Numbered from the stretch's first letter, positions 35,215 through 45,245 are shown. The stretch is DNA of 64,000 nt from Actinomyces haliotis (GCF_015355765.1 NZ_JACWNA010000003.1:62001-126000), one strand, 5' to 3'. Notes: generated by a model not told the origin, from the letters alone. Numbers and translations are program-made.

Positions 35215-36936
35215 ATGAACGCCGGTTCCCCCCGTCCCCCGCACGACTCGAGGCACCGTCGACCGGCGGGCGAAGGCTCCCTGGGCCGGACCGGGACGCC
35301 GGAGGGAACCGGACGCCACAGCGCCACCGGATCGGTCGGCTCGACCCGTACCGGCACGACCAGAGCCCGGGGCACGGGGCGGTCGTCCGCGGCACCGCGC
35401 CCGGAGGACACCGGCGTGGCCGGGACGGGCCATCCGTCAGCGCGGCGCCCCGCCTCCCACCGCCAGGCCGCGAGCCGCGTCGAGCTCCGCCGACGCGCGG
35501 CACGACGGCGCTGCACCCGCTTCATCGCCCTCGGCACGGCCTTCGTGCTCACCGTGGGCGTGGGAACAGGGGTGGCCGCGATGCTGCGCGACGACGGGGG
35601 CGAGACGGCCGCCGTCGCCACCGGCTCCGGGACGCCCGCCGCCACCGCGGCGCGCTCCGAGGCTGCCACGGCCACGCCCTCCCCGAGCGCCACCGCCGCC
35701 GGCCCCGCGGAGACCAGCGTGGACCCGGGCGACCCCGTCACCCTCACGATCGGGTACGCCGGCGACGTCCTCATGCACGACACCGTCTACAGGAAGACAC
35801 CCGGTGGCGACGGGGACATCTCCTCGATGGTCGCGGCCGAGGATCCCTGGGTGCAGGGAGTGGACCTGGCCCTGTGCGGGATGGAGGTGCCCGTCTCGCC
35901 CGACGGCGTCTACTCCTCCTACCCGGTCTTCGGCTCCCCCGCCGGCGTCGTCCCCGCCCTCAAGAAGGTGGGCTGGGACGGCTGCTCGACGGCCTCGAAC
36001 CACTCTCTCGACCGTGGCCTGGCGGGGCTCGACACGACGCTGGACGCCTTCGACGCCGTCGGCCTCGGCCACGCGGGCACCTACCGCTCCAAGGAGGGCG
36101 CCGAGCAGGGCTACCAGCTCTACGACCTCGAGCGCTCCGGACGCACCATCACCGTCGCCCAGATCGCCTCGACATACAACCTCAACGGCTTCACCGACTC
36201 GCAGCCCTACACAGGCGACAACGTCGAGATCAACGACGCCGTGCGCATCACCGAGCAGGCGAGGGCCGCCCGGAAGGCGGGCGCCGACGTCGTCGTCGTC
36301 CAGGCCCACCTGGGCACCGAGTACACCGACGAGCCCACGAGCGCGCAGGAGGCCTTCGCCCAGGAGATCGCCGACGGCGGCCAGGTCGACCTCCTCCTCG
36401 ACGGCCACCCCCACGTCCCCCAGAAGGACCAGCACCTCGACGGGGGCCCCAGCGGGAAGGGCATGTGGGTCTCCCACTGCGCCGGCAACTACGTCTCCGC
36501 CCAGTCCGAGGGCACCCAGGGGACGCTCGCGACCGTCGGCACCTTCGTGTGGGCCGACGTCGCCGTCGACGCCCAGGGCGCCGTCTCCGTGACGGGCCTG
36601 CACTGGCACCCCTTCACGATGGACACCAAGGCCGGGAGCGTCGTGCGCGACCTCACGGCGCTCCACGACGGCGACGAGCCCGACGGCCTCACGCTCACCG
36701 ACGCAACGATCAAGCGCCGCTGGGACAAGCTCATGAGCGTCATGGACCAGAGCACCTACGACGCCGACGCCCCCAAGGCCACCGGTGACGCTCCCAAGGC
36801 GGTCGCCTACGAGGACCCTGAGAACGGCGCCTACGCGACGCAGTCCGCTCGACCCGAGGCGGAGACCTCAGCGACGTCGGGCAGTACGGCGTCCGCCATG
36901 GCGACCACGTCGACGACGAGCCCGTCCAGCCACTGA
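35215..36936 (+). CDS. CapA-family protein (poly-gamma-glutamate synthesis type), membrane-anchored
   Basis: A 573-residue protein with a basic, low-complexity N-terminus (about 95 residues), one membrane segment (FIALGTAFVLTVGVGTGVAA), an Ala/Thr/Ser/Pro linker and a CapA metallophosphatase-like domain. Domain landmarks are IGYAGDVLMHDTVY, STASNHSLDRG and LLDGHPHVPQ. CapA/PgsA proteins take part in surface poly-gamma-glutamate; no capBC or pgsBC is near, so the role is open. ATG 35215 is 7 bases from TAGATT (35202-35207), a leaderless arrangement. It is oriented against the surrounding ftsK-pgsA-recA genes. Confidence 0.88.
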   Translation: MNAGSPRPPHDSRHRRPAGEGSLGRTGTPEGTGRHSATGSVGSTRTGTTRARGTGRSSAAPRPEDTGVAGTGHPSARRPASHRQAASRVELRRRAARRRCTRFIALGTAFVLTVGVGTGVAAMLRDDGGETAAVATGSGTPAATAARSEAATATPSPSATAAGPAETSVDPGDPVTLTIGYAGDVLMHDTVYRKTPGGDGDISSMVAAEDPWVQGVDLALCGMEVPVSPDGVYSSYPVFGSPAGVVPALKKVGWDGCSTASNHSLDRGLAGLDTTLDAFDAVGLGHAGTYRSKEGAEQGYQLYDLERSGRTITVAQIASTYNLNGFTDSQPYTGDNVEINDAVRITEQARAARKAGADVVVVQAHLGTEYTDEPTSAQEAFAQEIADGGQVDLLLDGHPHVPQKDQHLDGGPSGKGMWVSHCAGNYVSAQSEGTQGTLATVGTFVWADVAVDAQGAVSVTGLHWHPFTMDTKAGSVVRDLTALHDGDEPDGLTLTDATIKRRWDKLMSVMDQSTYDADAPKATGDAPKAVAYEDPENGAYATQSARPEAETSATSGSTASAMATTSTTSPSSH

Positions 36937-36960
36937 GCACCGGGGCTCAGCGGCCGGCGC

Positions 36961-39879
36961 TCACCACGAGGCGCCGCGGCCCGTGAGGCTCCAGGCGTCC
37001 TCGGAGTCCTCCTCGGCGTCGAGGTCCTCCCAGGACTCCGACTCCGGGATCCCGCGGTCGGCCTCGAGCGGGTCGGTCGCGTAGCGGTCCGTGGCCGCAG
37101 CGGGCGCGGCAACGTCCTCCGGCGTGCCGGCCGAGGCGGCGGAGCCGGGTGCGGCGCCGTCGCCCTTGATCCAGGCGAGGGTCTCCTCCAGCTGCTCCGG
37201 CTGGACCAGGACCTCGCGGGCCTTGGAGCCCTCGGAGGGGCCGACGACCTCGCGGGTCTCGAGCAGGTCCATGAGGCGCCCGGCCTTGGCGAAGCCGACT
37301 CGCAGCTTGCGCTGGAGCATCGAGGTCGAGCCGAACTGGCTGGAGATGATGAGCTCGGCGGCCTGCAGGAGCAGGTCCATGTCGTCGCCGATCTCCTCGT
37401 CGATCTGCTTCTTGACCTCGGGGACGATGACGTCCTCGCGGTACTCCGGCTCGAGCTGCCCCTTGACGTGGGAGACCACGGCGCGGATCTCCGACTCCGT
37501 CACCCAGGAGCCCTGGACGCGGACCGGCGCGGAGGCGCCGGGGCCCAGGTAGAGGGCGTCACCCTGACCGGTCAGCGTCTCGGCGCCGTTCTGGTCGAGG
37601 ATGACGCGCGAGTCGAGCTGGGAGGCGGTGGCGAAGGCGAGGCGCGAGGGCACGTTGGACTTGATGAGTCCCGTGACGACCTGCGCGACGGGTCGCTGGG
37701 TCGCCAGGACCAGGTGGATGCCGGCGGCGCGCGCGAGCTGCGTGATGCGCTGGATGGAGGCCTCGACGTCCTTGGGGGCCGTCATCATGAGGTCGGCGAG
37801 CTCGTCGACGACGACGAGCAGGTAGGGGTAGGGGGCGAGGACCCGCTGGGAGCCCTCGAGGGGCTGGACCTCGCCGGCTCGCACGGCCTTGTTGAAGTCG
37901 TCGATGTGCTTGAAGCCGAAGGAGGCGAGGTCGTCGTAGCGGGCGTCCATCTCGCGCACGACCCACTCGAGCGCCTCGGCGGCCTTCTTGGGGCTCGTGA
38001 TGATCGGCGTGATGAGGTGCGGGATGCCCTCGTAGATGGTGAGCTCGACTCGCTTGGGGTCCACGAGGACCATCCGGACCTCCTCCGGCGTCGCCCGCAT
38101 CATGATCGACGTGATCATGGAGTTCACGAAGGAGGACTTACCGGAACCGGTCTGACCGGCGACGAGCATGTGGGGCGTCTTGGCGAGGTTGGTGACGACG
38201 TAGTCGCCCTCGACGTTCTTGCCGAGGCCCACGACGAGCGGGTGGGTCTGCTTCTTGGCCGCGCCGGAGCGCAGGACGTCGCCGAGCTTGACCATCTCGC
38301 GGTCGGAGTTGGGGATCTCGACACCGATGGCGCTCTTCCCGGGGATCGGGGTGAGCAGGCGGATCTCGTCGGAGCCCACCGCGTAGGCGATGTTCTTCTC
38401 CTGGCTCGTCACGCGCGAGACATTGACGCCGCGCCCGAGGTGGACCTCGTAGCGCGTGACCTGGGGGCCGCGCGTGTAGCCGGTGACGGTGGCGTCGACG
38501 TTGAACTCGGTGAAGACGTCCTGCAGCTTCTCGACGATGGCGTCGTTGGCCTCGGTGCGCGTCGCGTGCCCCGGGCCGGGCTCGAGGAGCGCCTCGGGCG
38601 GCAGGGAGTAGCTGGAGCCGTCGGGCAGCTCCATGGCGCTCATGGCGATCTCGTCGGCGAGGTCGGTCTCGGCGTCGAGGGACGGGGTCTCCTCGGTGAC
38701 GGCGTCGGGCTCGGCGGGCGGGACCGGGCGCTCGTCCTCGGCGAGCGAGGTCGTGGCGCCTCGCCTGCCCTGCTTGGAGGTCTTGCGCGGTCGCACGGCG
38801 GGCGGCTCGAGCTCCTCCTCGGGCGCGGAGGAGGACAGCGGCTCGTCGACGGCCATCGGGTCGTCGAGGGCCAGCTGCTCGGTGGCGAGCTCGTTGCCGT
38901 CGGGGCCGATCGGGATGTCGACCTCGTCGGGACTCAGGCGGTGCGAGCCGCGTCCCTTCCGACGCCGAGAGGCGGCGGGCTCGAGGACGGTGGTGGCGGA
39001 GTCGTCGCCCTCGACGGCGAGCTCGGCGTCGACGGCCGCCATGTCCGAGGTCTCGTAGGAGGGAGTGGTCGAGCGACGGCGACGGCCGTTGCCGCGCGGA
39101 CGCTCGTCCGTCTCGATGGCGGAGCGGAAGGCCTCGTCCCCGTCGTACGAGTCGATGCCGGGCTCGTCGTCCCAGTCGTCCCGTCCGCTGCCGATCTGGC
39201 GGGCACGGCCAAGCAGACGCGTGGCGAGGGTGTCGCCCGGTTCGCCGGGCTCGCGTCCGGCCTCGGCGTCCGCGCGCTCGCGCCGCTCGGCGAGCGAGTC
39301 GCGCATGTCCGCGACGGTGCGGCCGGAGACGACGATGACAGAGAAGATGATGAGGAGGACGAAGAGGATGACGGCGCCGACCGGGCTGAACAGCGCGGCA
39401 AGCGGGTAGCCGATGATCCAGCCGAGCAGCCCGCCGGCGCGCTCGAGCGCGTCGATGCCGTCGCCGAAGGCGGGATTGCCCTTGGCGACCTGGATGATGC
39501 CCGTGACCCCGGCGAGGACGCCGAGGCTGCCCACCGTGATGCGGGCGTGGACGCCGTCCGCCTCGTGGACGCGCAGCATGAGGACACCCGCCGCAGCGAG
39601 GAGCAGGGGCACGAGGACGCCGAGGACGCCGACCGGGCCGGCGGCGAGGTGGTGGAGGAGGGCGCCGGCGGCGCCGGAGACGCCGAACCACTCGCGCAGG
39701 CCCGTGACGACGGCGAGGGCGAGGAGGACGAAGGCCCAGCCGGTGCGCCGGTAGCGACCGCCGCGGGGCGTCTCGACGACGTCGGCGCCGCGCGGGGCGC
39801 GGCCGCCCTGGGACCCGCCGGATCGTGACCGGGAGGAGCCCGGGGTGCGAGGGGTGGTGGAGGTGCGACGGTTGGCCAT
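36961..39879 (-). CDS. ftsK: DNA translocase FtsK/SpoIIIE
   Basis: Septal ATP-driven DNA pump that clears chromosomes and aids dimer resolution. The 972-residue protein shows four hydrophobic segments in residues ~50-190, a long acidic/basic linker (about 200-475), the motor with Walker [15 protein letters not shown] near residue 570 and ELADLMMT-type Walker B, and a C-terminal winged-helix gamma domain ([20 protein letters not shown]). ATG 39879 has a TAGCGT box 10 bases upstream. It is convergent with capA, 24 bases apart. FtsK followed by pgsA is conserved in the phylum; here capA interrupts it. Confidence 0.95.
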   Translation of the reverse strand: MANRRTSTTPRTPGSSRSRSGGSQGGRAPRGADVVETPRGGRYRRTGWAFVLLALAVVTGLREWFGVSGAAGALLHHLAAGPVGVLGVLVPLLLAAAGVLMLRVHEADGVHARITVGSLGVLAGVTGIIQVAKGNPAFGDGIDALERAGGLLGWIIGYPLAALFSPVGAVILFVLLIIFSVIVVSGRTVADMRDSLAERRERADAEAGREPGEPGDTLATRLLGRARQIGSGRDDWDDEPGIDSYDGDEAFRSAIETDERPRGNGRRRRSTTPSYETSDMAAVDAELAVEGDDSATTVLEPAASRRRKGRGSHRLSPDEVDIPIGPDGNELATEQLALDDPMAVDEPLSSSAPEEELEPPAVRPRKTSKQGRRGATTSLAEDERPVPPAEPDAVTEETPSLDAETDLADEIAMSAMELPDGSSYSLPPEALLEPGPGHATRTEANDAIVEKLQDVFTEFNVDATVTGYTRGPQVTRYEVHLGRGVNVSRVTSQEKNIAYAVGSDEIRLLTPIPGKSAIGVEIPNSDREMVKLGDVLRSGAAKKQTHPLVVGLGKNVEGDYVVTNLAKTPHMLVAGQTGSGKSSFVNSMITSIMMRATPEEVRMVLVDPKRVELTIYEGIPHLITPIITSPKKAAEALEWVVREMDARYDDLASFGFKHIDDFNKAVRAGEVQPLEGSQRVLAPYPYLLVVVDELADLMMTAPKDVEASIQRITQLARAAGIHLVLATQRPVAQVVTGLIKSNVPSRLAFATASQLDSRVILDQNGAETLTGQGDALYLGPGASAPVRVQGSWVTESEIRAVVSHVKGQLEPEYREDVIVPEVKKQIDEEIGDDMDLLLQAAELIISSQFGSTSMLQRKLRVGFAKAGRLMDLLETREVVGPSEGSKAREVLVQPEQLEETLAWIKGDGAAPGSAASAGTPEDVAAPAAATDRYATDPLEADRGIPESESWEDLDAEEDSEDAWSLTGRGASW

Positions 39880-39923
39880 GATGCCTTCGACGCTACCGGC
39901 CCCACCGGCCCGAACCCGCGGCG

Positions 39924-39950
39924 CCACGCCGCAAAGGCGGGGCGGCGTGG
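39924..39950. terminator. Hairpin upstream of ftsK
   Basis: CCACGCCGC (39924-39932) and GCGGCGTGG (39942-39950) pair perfectly around a 9-base loop, between the ftsK start and the PfkB gene. It may end the rnj-PfkB transcript. Confidence 0.45.
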
Positions 39951-40003
39951 ACCACGCCGAGGGGTGCGGGCGGTGGTCCGGGAGCCGGGGAGGAGCTCCC
40001 CCT

Positions 40004-40026
40004 CGCCCCGACTGGCCCTCGGGGCG
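40004..40026 (-). terminator. Hairpin after the PfkB-type gene
   Basis: CGCCCCGA (40004-40011) and TCGGGGCG (40019-40026) pair perfectly with a 7-base loop, 75 bases after the PfkB stop. Confidence 0.45.
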
Positions 40027-40101
40027 GGGAGGTGGCGCCCGCCTCCACCGCTCCCGCAACGCCTCGTGCGCGTCAGTTGCCGCCCACGAGGCGCTGCGCG
40101 C

Positions 40102-41037
40102 TCAGTCGCGGGAGCGCGAGTCCTGTGCGAGGAGGGCGTCGATCTCGTCGCGGCGCGGAGCGCGCGCCGGTCCGAGCCGGGAGACGGCCTCGGCGGCCGC
40201 GGCGTTGGCGCGGCGGGCCGCCGTCACGGGGTCGAGCCCCTCCATGAGGCCGGCGACGAGGACTCCCGTGTGGGTGTCCCCCGCCCCGGTCGTGTCGACG
40301 ACGCCTCGGGCGTACCCGGGCACCTCGATCCGCTCCCCGGTCGCGAGCCAGAGCACGCAGCCGTGGACACCGGTGCGCCGCACGATGAGCGCGTCCGGGC
40401 AGGCGTCGCGCAGGGCACCGGGGCTCCCGAGCCGCGCGTGGAGCTGGGTGATCTCGAGGTGGTTCCCCGTGAGCAGGGTCGTGCGGCGCAGGACCGCCGC
40501 GAGAACCTCGTCCTCCACCTCAGTCTGCACAGGGCCGAGGTCGATGACGAGGCCCACACCGTCCGGGAGGGCCAGGAGCCAGTCCGGGATGATGGCGCGG
40601 CTCGCCGGGTGGACGAGGTCGTAGCCGGTGGCGTAGACCCAGTCCCCCGTCTGGAGGTCGAGTCGCTCGAGGTCCTCGAGCTGGGGCTCGGCCTCGACGC
40701 CCTGGGTGGTGATGAAGGTGCGCCGGCCCGAGGGCTCGATGAGGGTCGTGCAGGTGCCGATGTCGCCGACGAGCTCCTCCACGAGGACCTGGACGCCGTC
40801 GAGCGCCATCTGGTCGCGGACCTGCCGCGAGTTCGGGCCGGTGCCGAGGGTTGCCGCGAGGGCCGCGGCCTGCCCCTGACGGGCCACCGCCGAGACCACC
40901 GTGTAGCCGCCGCCGACGGTCGGACCGGAGGAGACGGCCGTGGCCGCGCCACCGGGCTGGGGCACGCGGTCCACGCGCAGCGGCAGGTCGATGAGGACGG
41001 AGCCCGTGGAGATGAAGCAGGCCGGGCGGCGAGTCAC
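40102..41037 (-). CDS. PfkB-family carbohydrate/nucleoside kinase
   Basis: Ribokinase-like kinase of 311 residues. The ATP/anion-hole motif is VVDTTGAGDTHTGVLVAGL near residues 265-283 with the catalytic Asp in GAGD; the N-terminal substrate half holds SGPTVGGGYTVVSAVARQG. Substrate cannot be read from the sequence (adenosine, fructose, and others share the fold). GTG 41037 follows the rnj stop by 11 bases, so it is co-transcribed with RNase J. The pairing with rnj may be simple linkage. Confidence 0.85.
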   Translation of the reverse strand: MTRRPACFISTGSVLIDLPLRVDRVPQPGGAATAVSSGPTVGGGYTVVSAVARQGQAAALAATLGTGPNSRQVRDQMALDGVQVLVEELVGDIGTCTTLIEPSGRRTFITTQGVEAEPQLEDLERLDLQTGDWVYATGYDLVHPASRAIIPDWLLALPDGVGLVIDLGPVQTEVEDEVLAAVLRRTTLLTGNHLEITQLHARLGSPGALRDACPDALIVRRTGVHGCVLWLATGERIEVPGYARGVVDTTGAGDTHTGVLVAGLMEGLDPVTAARRANAAAAEAVSRLGPARAPRRDEIDALLAQDSRSRD

Positions 41038-41048
41038 GGCGCGGCCCC

Positions 41049-42734
41049 TCAGGCCTCGATGACGACCGGCACGATCATCGGGCGCCGCTTGAGGCGGCGG
41101 CCGACGAAGCGACCGACGGTGCGGCGCATGACCTGCTGGAGCGAGTGGGCGTCCTGGTTGCCCTTGTCCAGGGCCTCCTGGAGCGCCTTGGTGACGTCGG
41201 GGAGGATCTCGCCCAGCACCTCGTCGTCCTCGGCGACGCCGCGCGCCTGGATGTCGGGGCCGGCGAGGATCGTGCCGGTCTTGGTCTCGACGACCGCGTA
41301 GATCGAGATGAAGCCCTCCTCGGCGAGGATGCGGCGGTCCTTGAGCTCGGTCTCGTCGATCTCGCCGACGGAGGAGCCGTCGACGTAGACGTACCCGCAG
41401 GGCACGGCGCCCGCGATGCGCGCACGGCCGTCGACGAGGTCGACGACGACGCCGTCCTCGGCGAGCACGACGTTCTTCGGGTTGACGCCCGTCTTGACGG
41501 CGAGCGCCCCGTTGGCGACGAGGTGGCGGATCTCGCCGTGGATGGGCATGACGTTCTCGGGCGCCACGATGTTGTAGACGTGGAGCAGCTCCTCGGAGGA
41601 GGCGTGGCCGGAGACGTGAACCTTGGCGTTGCCCTGGTGGACGACCCGGGCGCCGAGGCGCATGAGCTGGTTGATGACGCGGTAGACGCTGTTCTCGTTG
41701 CCCGGGATGAGGGACGAGGCGAAGATGACGGTGTCCCCGGGCTCCACCGTGACGGAGCGGTGCTCGCCGTGGGCCATGCGGGACAGGGCGGCCATGGGCT
41801 CGCCCTGGGAGCCGGTCACCATGAGGACGCGTCGGTCCTCGGGGACGGAGCTGACGTCCCGGGCGTCGATGAGGACGCCGTCGGGGACCTTGAGGTAGCC
41901 GCGCTCGGCGGCGATGCCCATGTTGCGCACCATGGAGCGGCCGACGAGGGCGACCTTGCGGCCGTGGAGGGCGGCGGCGTCGAGGACCTGCTGGACGCGG
42001 TGCACGTGGCTGGAGAAGGACGCGACGATGATCTGCTGGTCCGACTCGGCGAAGACGTTGTCGAGCACGGGGCCGATCTGGGCCTCGTGGCCGATCATGC
42101 CGGGCACCTCGGCGTTGGTTGAGTCGACGAGAAAGAGGTCCACGCCCTCGTCGGCGAAGCGGGCGAAGGAGCGCAGGTCGGTGATGCGGCCGTCGATCGG
42201 CAGGGAGTCGATCTTGAAGTCGCCCGTGATGAGCGCCTTGCCCGCCTCGGTGCGGATGAAGCACGCCATCGCGTCCGGGATGGAGTGGTTGACGGCAACG
42301 AACTCGAGGTCGAAGGGCCCGTAGGCGACGCGCTCGTGCTCGTGGACGACGCGCAGGTTCGGACGGATCCGGTGCTCCTTGAGCTTGGCCTCGACGAAGG
42401 CGAGGGTGAGCTCGGAGCCGACGACGGGGATGTCGTCGCGCAGGCGCAGGAGGTACGGCACGCCGCCGATGTGGTCCTCGTGGCCGTGGGTGAGGACGAT
42501 GGCGACGACGTCGTCGATGCGGTCCTCGATGGAGCTGAAGTCGGGGAGGATGAGGTCGACGCCCGGCTGGTCCTCCTCGGGGAAGAGGACGCCGCAGTCG
42601 ACGACGAGGAGCTTGCCGGCGACCTCGAAGACGGTCATGTTGCGCCCGACCTCGCCGAGACCACCCAGCGGGGTGATGCGCATCGCGCCGTCGGGGATCG
42701 GACCGGGGGCCTTGAGCGTGGGGAAGTTCGTCAC
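41049..42734 (-). CDS. rnj: Ribonuclease J
   Basis: Metallo-beta-lactamase/beta-CASP nuclease that processes and degrades RNA, with endo- and 5' exonuclease activity known in the family. The metal site is LTHGHEDHIGG near residues 80-90, the beta-CASP part has VTGSQGEPMAALSRMA, and PIHGEIRHL is the third motif. Length 561 residues, typical. GTG 42734 is 6 bases from TACACT (42741-42746), again leaderless. It is the probable first gene of a two-gene unit with the PfkB kinase. Confidence 0.95.
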   Translation of the reverse strand: MTNFPTLKAPGPIPDGAMRITPLGGLGEVGRNMTVFEVAGKLLVVDCGVLFPEEDQPGVDLILPDFSSIEDRIDDVVAIVLTHGHEDHIGGVPYLLRLRDDIPVVGSELTLAFVEAKLKEHRIRPNLRVVHEHERVAYGPFDLEFVAVNHSIPDAMACFIRTEAGKALITGDFKIDSLPIDGRITDLRSFARFADEGVDLFLVDSTNAEVPGMIGHEAQIGPVLDNVFAESDQQIIVASFSSHVHRVQQVLDAAALHGRKVALVGRSMVRNMGIAAERGYLKVPDGVLIDARDVSSVPEDRRVLMVTGSQGEPMAALSRMAHGEHRSVTVEPGDTVIFASSLIPGNENSVYRVINQLMRLGARVVHQGNAKVHVSGHASSEELLHVYNIVAPENVMPIHGEIRHLVANGALAVKTGVNPKNVVLAEDGVVVDLVDGRARIAGAVPCGYVYVDGSSVGEIDETELKDRRILAEEGFISIYAVVETKTGTILAGPDIQARGVAEDDEVLGEILPDVTKALQEALDKGNQDAHSLQQVMRRTVGRFVGRRLKRRPMIVPVVIEA

Positions 42735-42796
42735 GCGGGCAGTGTAGCCAGTGGGGCCGACGGCGGCCCCGCCGCTCCGCTTGGCGCGAGCGGGAC

Positions 42797-42823
42797 GCCT
42801 CCGGGCCGTGGCCGCCCGGAGGC
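42797..42823. terminator. Hairpin between tRNA operon and rnj
   Basis: GCCTCCGGGC (42797-42806) and GCCCGGAGGC (42814-42823) pair perfectly with a 7-base loop. It lies just beyond the main tRNA terminator. Confidence 0.55.
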
Positions 42824-42832
42824 CGTGAACGC

Positions 42833-42868
42833 GCAGGAGCCCGACCGCTGACGCGATCGGGCTCCTGC
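42833..42868 (-). terminator. Terminator of the tRNA-Gln/Glu operon
   Basis: Arms 42833-42848 and 42853-42868 are 16 bases long with one mismatch and a TGAC loop, starting four bases after the encoded CCA of the last tRNA-Glu. Confidence 0.8.
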
Positions 42869-42871
42869 TGG

Positions 42872-42947
42872 TGGTACCCCGTGCCGGATTTGAACCGGCG
42901 CTGCCGCCGTGAGAGGGCGGTGTCCTGGGCCGCTAGACGAACGGGGC
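42872..42947 (-). tRNA. tRNA-Glu (CTC), copy 1, CCA encoded
   Basis: Minus-strand cloverleaf: acceptor GCCCCGT pairing with ACGGGGT (terminal G-U), anticodon stem CCGCC/GGCGG, loop CTCTCAC with anticodon CTC, T arm GCCGGTTCAAATCCGGC. The 73-nt body is 42875-42947 and CCA follows in the DNA (42872-42874). It is the last tRNA of the operon. Confidence 0.97.
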
Positions 42948-43010
42948 TCGTATCCTCTGAGTGATCAGAGGCGGTATTCAGTTGATCCTGGACCGGACGA
43001 GCCGGAACCG

Positions 43011-43083
43011 TACCCCGTGCCGGATTTGAACCGGCGCTGCCGCCGTGAGAGGGCGGTGTCCTGGGCCGCTAGACGAACGGGGC
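43011..43083 (-). tRNA. tRNA-Glu (CTC), copy 2
   Basis: The body is identical to copy 1 over all 73 nt. The bases after the discriminator are CGG, so CCA is added by the nucleotidyltransferase. Confidence 0.97.
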
Positions 43084-43119
43084 CTTGAACCAGCATCCGC
43101 CTGACGACGGTGCTGCTCG

Positions 43120-43192
43120 TACCCCGTGCCGGATTTGAACCGGCGCTGCCGCCGTGAGAGGGCGGTGTCCTGGGCCGCTAGACGAACGGGGC
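43120..43192 (-). tRNA. tRNA-Glu (CTC), copy 3
   Basis: The body is identical to copies 1 and 2; CCA not encoded. The spacers between copies differ in sequence and length (63 and 36 bases), so only the tRNA bodies are conserved. Confidence 0.97.
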
Positions 43193-43277
43193 TCCCAAGT
43201 GGATTCACTTGTGGTGAGGCAAAGAAATCATGCAGATCGAATTCGGGAGAATGTCGACCGAATTCCTTCGCTCTCCG

Positions 43278-43349
43278 CTGGGGTACCAGGACTCGAACCT
43301 AGAATGGATGAACCAGAATCACCTGTGTTGCCAATTACACCATACCCCA
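43278..43349 (-). tRNA. tRNA-Gln (CTG)
   Basis: 72-nt cloverleaf with acceptor TGGGGTA/TACCCCA, discriminator G, anticodon loop TTCTGGT (anticodon CTG) and T arm GGTTCGAGTCC. CCA not encoded. First gene of the tRNA operon. Confidence 0.97.
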
Positions 43350-43399
43350 AATGAATGGTGCGTCCCCGGTCAGCAGTGCCGTCCGGAGCAGCGGGTAGT

Positions 43400-43428
43400 A
43401 ACTTACACGCCCCCACCCGCCCTGCCAA
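43400..43428 (-). promoter_or_regulatory. Promoter of the tRNA-Gln/Glu operon
   Basis: TTGGCA (43423-43428), a 17-base spacer and TAAGTT (43400-43405) on the minus strand, about 50 bases before the mature tRNA-Gln 5' end. Strong match to a vegetative promoter. Confidence 0.8.
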
Positions 43429-43600
43429 ATCCTGAGGCCGTGAGTGCGACCACAGCGCGCCGTCGGCCCCGTCGCCGGTCGGCTCGCCCTCCTCGGCGGG
43501 AGGTCTCCGGCCACAGCCAGCACCGCAGGACGGCGCCCGGAGCCGACGCCCCTGAGGGCATCGGCACCGGGCACCTTCCCGGCTCGCTCGGAGCCGACGC

Positions 43601-45175
43601 TCAGGCCAGGCGCGCGCGCAGGGAGCGCAGGCGGACCAGGGAGGACTCGGCGCCGAGGATCTCCATCGACTCGAAGAGCGGCGGGGAGACCTGGCGGCCG
43701 GTCACGGCCACGCGCAGCGGGCCGAAGGCGAGGCGAGGCTTGATGCCGAGCCCGTCGACGATGGCCTCACGGAGGAGCTCCTCGAGGCGCTCGTGCTGCC
43801 ACTCCCCCTCGCCGAGGGCGGCGAGGGACTCGATGGCGGCGTCGAGGACCTGCGGGGCGGAGTCCTTGAGCTTGGCGACGGCCTTCTCGTCGAGGACGAG
43901 CTCGTCGTCGGAGACGAAGAGGAAGCCGAGCATGTCGCGCGACTCCCGCAGGAGCTGGACGCGGGTCTGGATGAGCGGGGCGGCGACGGTGAGCACCTCC
44001 TGCTCGCGCTGGGTGAGCTCGGCGAAGGTGTCGGCCGAGACGAGGGGCTGAGCGGTCCACTCCGGGTCGGCCGGGTCGGCGAAGGCGTCGGCGAGGTAGG
44101 GCACGAGGCGGTCGCGGAAGTCCTCGGCCGCGAGGAGGCGGACGTGCTCGGCGTTGATGGCCTCGCACTTCTTGGGGTCGAAGCGGGCCGGGTTCGGGTT
44201 GACGTCGTGGACGTCGAAGGCGGCGAGCATCTGGGCGGCGGAGAAGACGTCCTGATCCTTGGACAGGGACCAGCCGAGCAGCGCGAGGTAGTTGAGGAGG
44301 CCCTCCGGGATCATGCCGCGGTAGCGGTGGATGAGGAGGTTGGACTCGGGGTCGCGCTTGGAGAGCTTCTTGTTGCCCTCGCCCATGACGTACGGGAGGT
44401 GGCCGAACTGCGGCATGACCTCGGCGCGACCGACGGCCATGAGGGCGCGGTAGAGGACGACCTGGCGCGGGGTGGAGGACAGGAGGTCCTCACCGCGCAG
44501 GACGTGCGTGATGCCCATGGCGGCGTCGTCAACGGGGTTGACGAGCGGGTAGAGCGGGTCGCCGTTGGCGCGCACGACGACGTAGTCGGGGACGCTGCCG
44601 GCCTTGAAGGTGATGGGGCCGCGCACGAGGTCGTCGAAGGTGACGTCCTCGTCGGGCATGCGCAGGCGGAGGACGGGCTGACGGCCCTCGGCCCGGTAGG
44701 CGGCCTTCTGCTCGTCGGTGAGGTCGCGGTCGTAGCCGTCGTAGCCGAGCTTGGGGTCCTCGCCCTTGGCGCGGTGGCGCTCCTCGACCTCCTCCGGGGT
44801 GGAGAAGGACTCGTAGAGGTAGCCGGCGTCGAGGAGCTCGGCGGCGACCTGCTTGTACAGGTCCGTGCGCTGCGACTGGCGGTAGGGCTCGTGCGGGCCG
44901 CCCTTGCCGACGCCCTCGTCCCAGTCGAGGCCGAGCCAGCGCAGGGAGTCGAGGATGTCGTTGAAGGACTCCTCGGAGTCGCGGGTGGCGTCGGTGTCCT
45001 CGATGCGGAACACGAAGGTGCCGCCGGTGTGGCGCGCGTAGGCGTAGTTGAACAGGCAGGTGCGGACCATGCCGACGTGGGGGGTGCCGGTCGGCGAGGG
45101 GCAGAAGCGGACGCGGACGTCGGAGGAGCCGACGGCGGGCAGGGCCGACGCGGGGGTCGAGGCGTTCTCAGTCAT
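43601..45175 (-). CDS. gltX: Glutamyl-tRNA synthetase
   Basis: Class I synthetase that charges tRNA-Glu; in actinobacteria the enzyme is generally non-discriminating and also makes Glu-tRNA-Gln for GatCAB (established for the group, inferred here). HIGH-type motif in [15 protein letters not shown] near residue 26, [18 protein letters not shown], and KMSKS-type KKLSKRD near 265. Length 524 residues. ATG 45175; a TACGCT box lies 9 bases upstream. The gene sits directly upstream of, and in the same direction as, tRNA-Gln and three tRNA-Glu. It is divergent from the lyase gene. Confidence 0.96.
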   Translation of the reverse strand: MTENASTPASALPAVGSSDVRVRFCPSPTGTPHVGMVRTCLFNYAYARHTGGTFVFRIEDTDATRDSEESFNDILDSLRWLGLDWDEGVGKGGPHEPYRQSQRTDLYKQVAAELLDAGYLYESFSTPEEVEERHRAKGEDPKLGYDGYDRDLTDEQKAAYRAEGRQPVLRLRMPDEDVTFDDLVRGPITFKAGSVPDYVVVRANGDPLYPLVNPVDDAAMGITHVLRGEDLLSSTPRQVVLYRALMAVGRAEVMPQFGHLPYVMGEGNKKLSKRDPESNLLIHRYRGMIPEGLLNYLALLGWSLSKDQDVFSAAQMLAAFDVHDVNPNPARFDPKKCEAINAEHVRLLAAEDFRDRLVPYLADAFADPADPEWTAQPLVSADTFAELTQREQEVLTVAAPLIQTRVQLLRESRDMLGFLFVSDDELVLDEKAVAKLKDSAPQVLDAAIESLAALGEGEWQHERLEELLREAIVDGLGIKPRLAFGPLRVAVTGRQVSPPLFESMEILGAESSLVRLRSLRARLA

Positions 45176-45190
45176 GATGGGGCAAGCGTA

Positions 45191-45210
45191 GCGCCCGGTC
45201 CTTCGGGCGC
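45191..45210. promoter_or_regulatory. Inverted repeat between divergent gltX and lyase promoters
   Basis: GCGCCCG (45191-45197) and CGGGCGC (45204-45210) pair perfectly around 6 bases. It lies between the two -10 boxes (45185-45190 for gltX, 45234-45239 for the lyase). It may be an operator or chance in GC-rich DNA. Confidence 0.3.
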
Positions 45211-45245
45211 CGCCGCGGCGTCGAGGGCCTCCGTAGAGTGTGCCC

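Noticed and set aside
42876-43192. CRISPR-like array of three identical units
   Set aside because: The units are 73-base tRNA-Glu genes with full cloverleaf structure, and the spacers are not uniform.
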